Origin: Desmonostoc vinosum HA7617-LM4
GTDB taxonomy: Bacteria > Cyanobacteriota > Cyanobacteriia > Cyanobacteriales > Nostocaceae
DNA: 64,000 nucleotides
Assembly: GCA_019359515.1 (NCBI GenBank)
Contig: JAHHHC010000001.1
Coordinates: 1-64,000, forward strand
Reading direction: 5' to 3'
The first letter of the stretch is position 1. Each line of letters opens with the position of its first letter. Positions 60,839 to 64,000 of this stretch are shown one piece after another. The position numbers and the translations under genes are program-made. The notes beneath the pieces are model-generated. The model made no database searches. It was not told the origin of the DNA and worked only from the letters and a program-made list of their open reading frames with translations.

Positions 60839-61240
60839 ATGAATGGATCAAACCGATTAGCTAAAGAATCCTTGCCAACATCCCCACCAACAGAACATTC
60901 TCACAGTCATGAGACAGACCACGAGCATATAGATCATATTCATGAGCAGGCTGACTCTCTACATGCTCACATCCATAGCGAAGAGTCTTTGCGGCGAATT
61001 GTCAATAGGCTATCGCGCATAGAAGGACATATTCGCGGCATTAAGACTATGGTGCAGCAAAGTAGCCCTTGTCCCGATGTTTTACTGCAAATTGCCGCTG
61101 TGCGGGGCGCACTTGATCGGGTGGCAAGAATTGTTTTGGATGAACATTTAACTGAGTGTATTGCTAGAGCTGCCAAACAAGGGAATATGGAAACAGAAAT
61201 TGAACAACTTAAAGCAGCTTTGGATCGGTTTTTACCCTAA
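60839..61240 (+). CDS. CsoR/RcnR family metal sensor, InrS-like
   Basis: The 133-residue protein has a His-rich N-terminus (ten His between residues 20 and 46) and the DUF156 helical core: RLSRIEGHIRGIKTMVQQ, SPCPDVLLQIAAVRGALDRV and LDEHLTECI. The ligand pattern Cys78, His103, Cys107 fits CsoR-type copper and InrS-type nickel sensors; the His tail and cyanobacterial origin favour nickel. Apo protein would repress an efflux gene, but no efflux pump adjoins it here. The metal is inferred. Confidence 0.88.
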   Translation: MNGSNRLAKESLPTSPPTEHSHSHETDHEHIDHIHEQADSLHAHIHSEESLRRIVNRLSRIEGHIRGIKTMVQQSSPCPDVLLQIAAVRGALDRVARIVLDEHLTECIARAAKQGNMETEIEQLKAALDRFLP

Positions 61241-61270
61241 TACCCAGAAGGATGGGTTGAGTACAATCCT

Positions 61271-61792
61271 CTATTTTCTTTTGAAATTGTAATATACCTG
61301 CAATAATCCAGAATCATAAGTTTTGGCATCTTTCAACTCAAGTACTGTTTCAAGAGTAGAGTCATTCACAATCAAAGGAATACCGCTTCCTAAAATAATT
61401 GGGTGTATTGAAAGAATTAGTTCATCAATAAAACCGTGTTTCAGAAAGTAATGAATAATTTGCGCGCCTCCAACTAACCAAATATCACGACCGTTAGAAT
61501 AACGTAGTTTATTGATGAATTCCTCCCAATTACTACTCACGAATCTCACGTTTTTATCTGTTTGACTTTGCAGAGTAGTAGAGAAAACAAAACTTTCTTT
61601 TCCTTGATATGGGTATTCTCCAAAATCAAGTACTTGCTGATAAGTTTTACGACCCATGATAACTGTATCAATTTGGTTAAAGAACTCTGGATAACCATAG
61701 TCTTGGTCAGTGAATAGCCAATCTACTTCTCCTGATTCTCTGGCAATGTAACCATCAAGACTAGAAGCAATAAATAAACTAATTTTTCGCAT
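61271..61792 (-). CDS. Dihydrofolate reductase family protein (RibD C-domain-like)
   Basis: The 173-residue protein starts RKISLFIASSLDGYIARESG and has GRKTYQQVL and DIWLVGGAQIIHYFLKHGFI, the pattern of the DHFR-like RibD_C group. It would be an NADPH-dependent reductase, but the substrate is unknown; it is not the essential FolA type. It is single and converges with the CsoR gene. Confidence 0.88.
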   Translation of the reverse strand: MRKISLFIASSLDGYIARESGEVDWLFTDQDYGYPEFFNQIDTVIMGRKTYQQVLDFGEYPYQGKESFVFSTTLQSQTDKNVRFVSSNWEEFINKLRYSNGRDIWLVGGAQIIHYFLKHGFIDELILSIHPIILGSGIPLIVNDSTLETVLELKDAKTYDSGLLQVYYNFKRK

Positions 61793-61830
61793 ATCACAGT
61801 AACTAGCAAGTAGAAATTCAAAATTAAAGC

Positions 61831-62670
61831 ATGATTTTAGAAAATTATATCTTTAACTATTCTTTAATTAACAACTATAAAAAACCAGTAATTCTCTTTT
61901 TACATGGCTTCATGGGCAATATTGATGAATTTGATGATGCTATACAATTACTCTCTAATGAATTTTCTTATTTAACACTTGACCTTCCTGGACATGGCAA
62001 AACTCAAGTGTTAGGCGAAGAAGAGTATTATACAATGGCTAATACTGCTCATGCCATAATCAATTTATTAGATGAGTTAAAAATCATTCGATGCTTTTTA
62101 GTTGGTTATTCAATGGGTGGGAGATTAGCTTTATACCTGACACTGGATTTTCCAGAGCGTTTTGAGAAAGTTGTGCTGGAGTCGGCATCTCCTGGCTTAG
62201 CAACAGAATTAGAACGAACAGAACGAATTAAACGCGATGCACAAATAGCCAGAAAATTGAGCAGAAGCATTGAAAAAAGTGATTTTGCAGCTTTTTTATC
62301 AAATTGGTATAATCAGCCAATTTTTGGTTCCATAAAAAATCATTCGGGCTGCGATCGCATGATAAAAAGTCGTTTACAAAACCATCCACTTGAATTAGAG
62401 AAATCTTTGCGCTTGATGGGTACTGGCTGCCAACCTTCTTTGTGGGAAAAACTCAAAGATCATACAAAGCCTTTGTTGTTACTCGTTGGTGAGTACGATC
62501 AAAAATTTATAGATATTAATACGGAAATGTCCCAAATATGCAAATTTGCCCAGTTAAAAATAATTAGTAACTCTGGACATAACATTCACTTAGAAAACAC
62601 TTTGACTTTTGTGCAAAATATTCAGGATTTTTTTGCTAATGAGCCAATCACAGACTCAACATCATATTAG
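61831..62670 (+). CDS. menH: SHCHC synthase (MenH), alpha/beta hydrolase
   Basis: MenH eliminates pyruvate from SEPHCHC in the menaquinone/phylloquinone pathway, which cyanobacteria need for photosystem I. The 279-residue protein has the oxyanion region LHGFMGNIDEFD, nucleophile Ser94 in VGYSMGGRLALYL, Asp223 in VGEYDQKF and His250 in SNSGHNIHLEN. The MenH-typical GYSMGGRLAL favours this over a general esterase. Its 3' end overlaps the cyclase-family gene by 32 bases. Confidence 0.9.
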   Translation: MILENYIFNYSLINNYKKPVILFLHGFMGNIDEFDDAIQLLSNEFSYLTLDLPGHGKTQVLGEEEYYTMANTAHAIINLLDELKIIRCFLVGYSMGGRLALYLTLDFPERFEKVVLESASPGLATELERTERIKRDAQIARKLSRSIEKSDFAAFLSNWYNQPIFGSIKNHSGCDRMIKSRLQNHPLELEKSLRLMGTGCQPSLWEKLKDHTKPLLLLVGEYDQKFIDINTEMSQICKFAQLKIISNSGHNIHLENTLTFVQNIQDFFANEPITDSTSY

Positions 62671-63361
62671 CTACTCCCGCGTCATCCATCTCAGTCATAT
62701 AATTAACACCGATATTCCCCAATGGCCTGGTGATCCGCCAGTAGAATTGACCACCGTCGCAGAACTTGAACAAGATGGCTACTACCTGCGGCGTTTCTGT
62801 TTAGGTGAACATAGCGCCACCCATATTAATGCTCCCAATAGTTTTTACAACTCCGGTGTAGGAATTGATCAATACTCTGCTGAGTCATTGATTGTACCTG
62901 CAATAGTCATAGATATTTGCCCAGCTGTAGCAATTAATTCCGATTATGTTCTGACTATTGCTGATCTTCTCGCTTGGGAAAAACAGTACAGTAAAATTCC
63001 AGCTAGTAGTGTAGTACTACTTTACACTGGCTGGCAACATAAGTGGTTTGATCAAAATGCCTTCTTCAACTTGGATGCTAAGGGAATTATGCATTTTCCA
63101 GGGTTTGGTAAGGATGCTACTCAGTTTCTACTTAACGAGCGGCAAATTGTTGGGATAGGGATTGACACTCATGGTGTAGATCCAGGACAGGACAACAGTT
63201 TTGCTATCAACCGCCTGGTATTAGAACAGCCGCGAATTGTGCTGGAAAATTTGACAAATTTAGATCAACTACCACCTCAAGGTACTACTTTAGCGATCGC
63301 AATTCTTAGATTACGAGGTGGTTCGGGTTCTCCCGTGGGAGTGTTAGCACTAGTACCTTGA
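62639..63361 (+). CDS. Cyclase family protein (kynurenine formamidase-like)
   Basis: The 240-residue protein starts MSQSQTQHHISYSRVIHLSH and has the family's metal-binding pattern, although modified: GEHSATHINAPNSF instead of HxGTHxDxPxH (Asp becomes Asn). Later segments YTGWQHKW and VGIGIDTHGVDPGQ fit. The family includes kynurenine formamidase and isatin hydrolase; its role here is unknown. It overlaps menH by 32 bases, which suggests co-expression. Met 62639 is preferred to an in-frame start 30 bases earlier. Confidence 0.87.
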   Translation: MSQSQTQHHISYSRVIHLSHIINTDIPQWPGDPPVELTTVAELEQDGYYLRRFCLGEHSATHINAPNSFYNSGVGIDQYSAESLIVPAIVIDICPAVAINSDYVLTIADLLAWEKQYSKIPASSVVLLYTGWQHKWFDQNAFFNLDAKGIMHFPGFGKDATQFLLNERQIVGIGIDTHGVDPGQDNSFAINRLVLEQPRIVLENLTNLDQLPPQGTTLAIAILRLRGGSGSPVGVLALVP

Positions 63362-63421
63362 TTATCGGCAAGCACGGGAGGCAGGAAAAGTAATGTGTAT
63401 CAGGAATTTTGTCAAACAGTA

Positions 63422-64000
63422 TCAGTTCTCAAATTTACTGACAACTGATTTAGCATTTAATTCCTCTTTTAAGATTTTTTGATAAATCTTAGGCAAAGAA
63501 CTACTAATAGAATTAGTTTCTATCCCATATCCTAAACTTGTCCAGGTGGGAGAGAGTCGCCGCAAAACATCATTTAACTTTCCTTGACGCAGTAGTTGAG
63601 AAATATCAGTTCCCCAAACTTGTGAATCATTCAACCAACGATAAACTACTACATCTTGATATTCCGGTTCAAAGCTATAAGTAGCCAACAACATCAACTG
63701 CATCACGTTTGGGGGATTTGGGTGATAGCGAGGAGCTATGTGATACCAAGTAGTATTGATGATTTGATATCTACCAGCAGCAGTAGAACAATTACCAGTA
63801 TTTGGCCCAGTAACAATTGTGACGCATATCTCAGGGTGGCGGCGGAGGTCGTTAACTTGCTGTCCACCATACAACAACGAATAGGGGCGGTTGCTGTTGG
63901 CTTCGCTGGCTGAGATGGTTCGCATCAAAGCACGGATGTAAGGATCGCCTCCTTTCATGACCAAAGGTGGCTGTTTAACTGCAAAAACAGGATCAGAAGG
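63422..64000 (-). CDS. GH104-like lysozyme, 5' end outside the window
   Basis: The C-terminal part shows a lambda-R-like (GH104) muramidase pattern: PYIRALMRTISASEANSNRP with catalytic Glu, YSLLYGGQQVNDLRRHPEI, and AAGRYQIINTTWYHIAP. The frame is still open at 64000 (reading SDPVFAVKQPPLVMKGGDP), so the true start and any signal peptide lie beyond the edge. The best internal start is ATG at 63958. Such enzymes cleave peptidoglycan; a phage origin is possible but no other phage gene is seen. Confidence 0.8.
   Translation of the reverse strand, partial: PSDPVFAVKQPPLVMKGGDPYIRALMRTISASEANSNRPYSLLYGGQQVNDLRRHPEICVTIVTGPNTGNCSTAAGRYQIINTTWYHIAPRYHPNPPNVMQLMLLATYSFEPEYQDVVVYRWLNDSQVWGTDISQLLRQGKLNDVLRRLSPTWTSLGYGIETNSISSSLPKIYQKILKEELNAKSVVSKFEN

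Noticed and set aside
63422-64000. Prophage edge suggested by the lysozyme gene
   Set aside because: No other phage gene is in the window, and GH104-like lysozymes also occur as ordinary cyanobacterial genes.

Overview
The window looks like chromosome from a filamentous, probably heterocyst-forming cyanobacterium of the Nostoc/Calothrix/Tolypothrix type. Direct signs are many HIP1-type GCGATCGC octamers, arrays of the heptamers CCCCAGT/CCCCAAT (the STRR repeats described in heterocystous cyanobacteria), and cyanobacterial families such as DUF928, DUF1818, cyAbrB, pentapeptide-repeat proteins, GlgC, CrtE, a DevBCA-type exporter and MenH. There is no rRNA, no CRISPR array and no intact prophage. 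The genes are mostly single housekeeping genes or short operons, separated by long repeat-filled gaps.

Layout. 0-13 kb: a DUF928 protein, a broken PEP-CTERM gene, a DnaJ-type chaperone, a P-loop kinase, glgC, a subtilase, a GH13 amylase, a truncated PEP-CTERM protein, an IS200/IS605 remnant, rpoZ, DUF1818 and tRNA-Pro(GGG). 13-23 kb: a catalase remnant, a receiver protein, a GNAT enzyme, a large fusion of a PlsY-like membrane domain to a PEP-synthase-like dikinase, an SGNH hydrolase, a gene pair whose second member is split by a 101-bp miniature transposon, a proteasome-like Ntn hydrolase and a pentapeptide protein. 23-30 kb: a MocR regulator facing two PNPOx-like flavoproteins, two small double-glycine-leader peptides, hisC and moaD. 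30-42 kb: long STRR arrays, recN, an ABC1 kinase, a Nudix enzyme, folD, crtE, a DUF212 protein and a complete lipoxygenase. 42-51 kb: a decaying hicBA pair and kinase scrap, the tetR-devB-DUF2834-devC-devA cluster, DoxX and AllA-like proteins, and a probable toxin/immunity remnant. 51-64 kb: pyrR, cbiB, an Rrf2 regulator, cyAbrB, a ClC channel, a pentapeptide gene overlapping purK, an HtrA protease, an InrS/CsoR-type metal sensor, menH overlapping a cyclase-family gene, and a GH104-like lysozyme running off the right edge.

The main theme is the interplay of genes with small repeats. Several dispersed elements occur here in two or more copies: a 101-bp TA-flanked MITE in two identical copies, an approximately 100-bp element carrying a terminator hairpin, an 80-bp double-hairpin element, and a roughly 165-bp element with an amplified core. 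At least six genes take their stop codon from, or end flush against, such elements. One MITE insertion can be reversed on paper to restore a reading frame. At least eight gene remnants show active decay.

The most unusual candidates are the PlsY-like/dikinase fusion, the stand-alone proteasome-fold protein with Ser aligned to Thr1, the two double-glycine-leader peptides without neighbouring processing genes, and the structured 80-bp repeat whose two substitutions keep its predicted fold. Family assignments come from recalled family motifs; no database search was possible.
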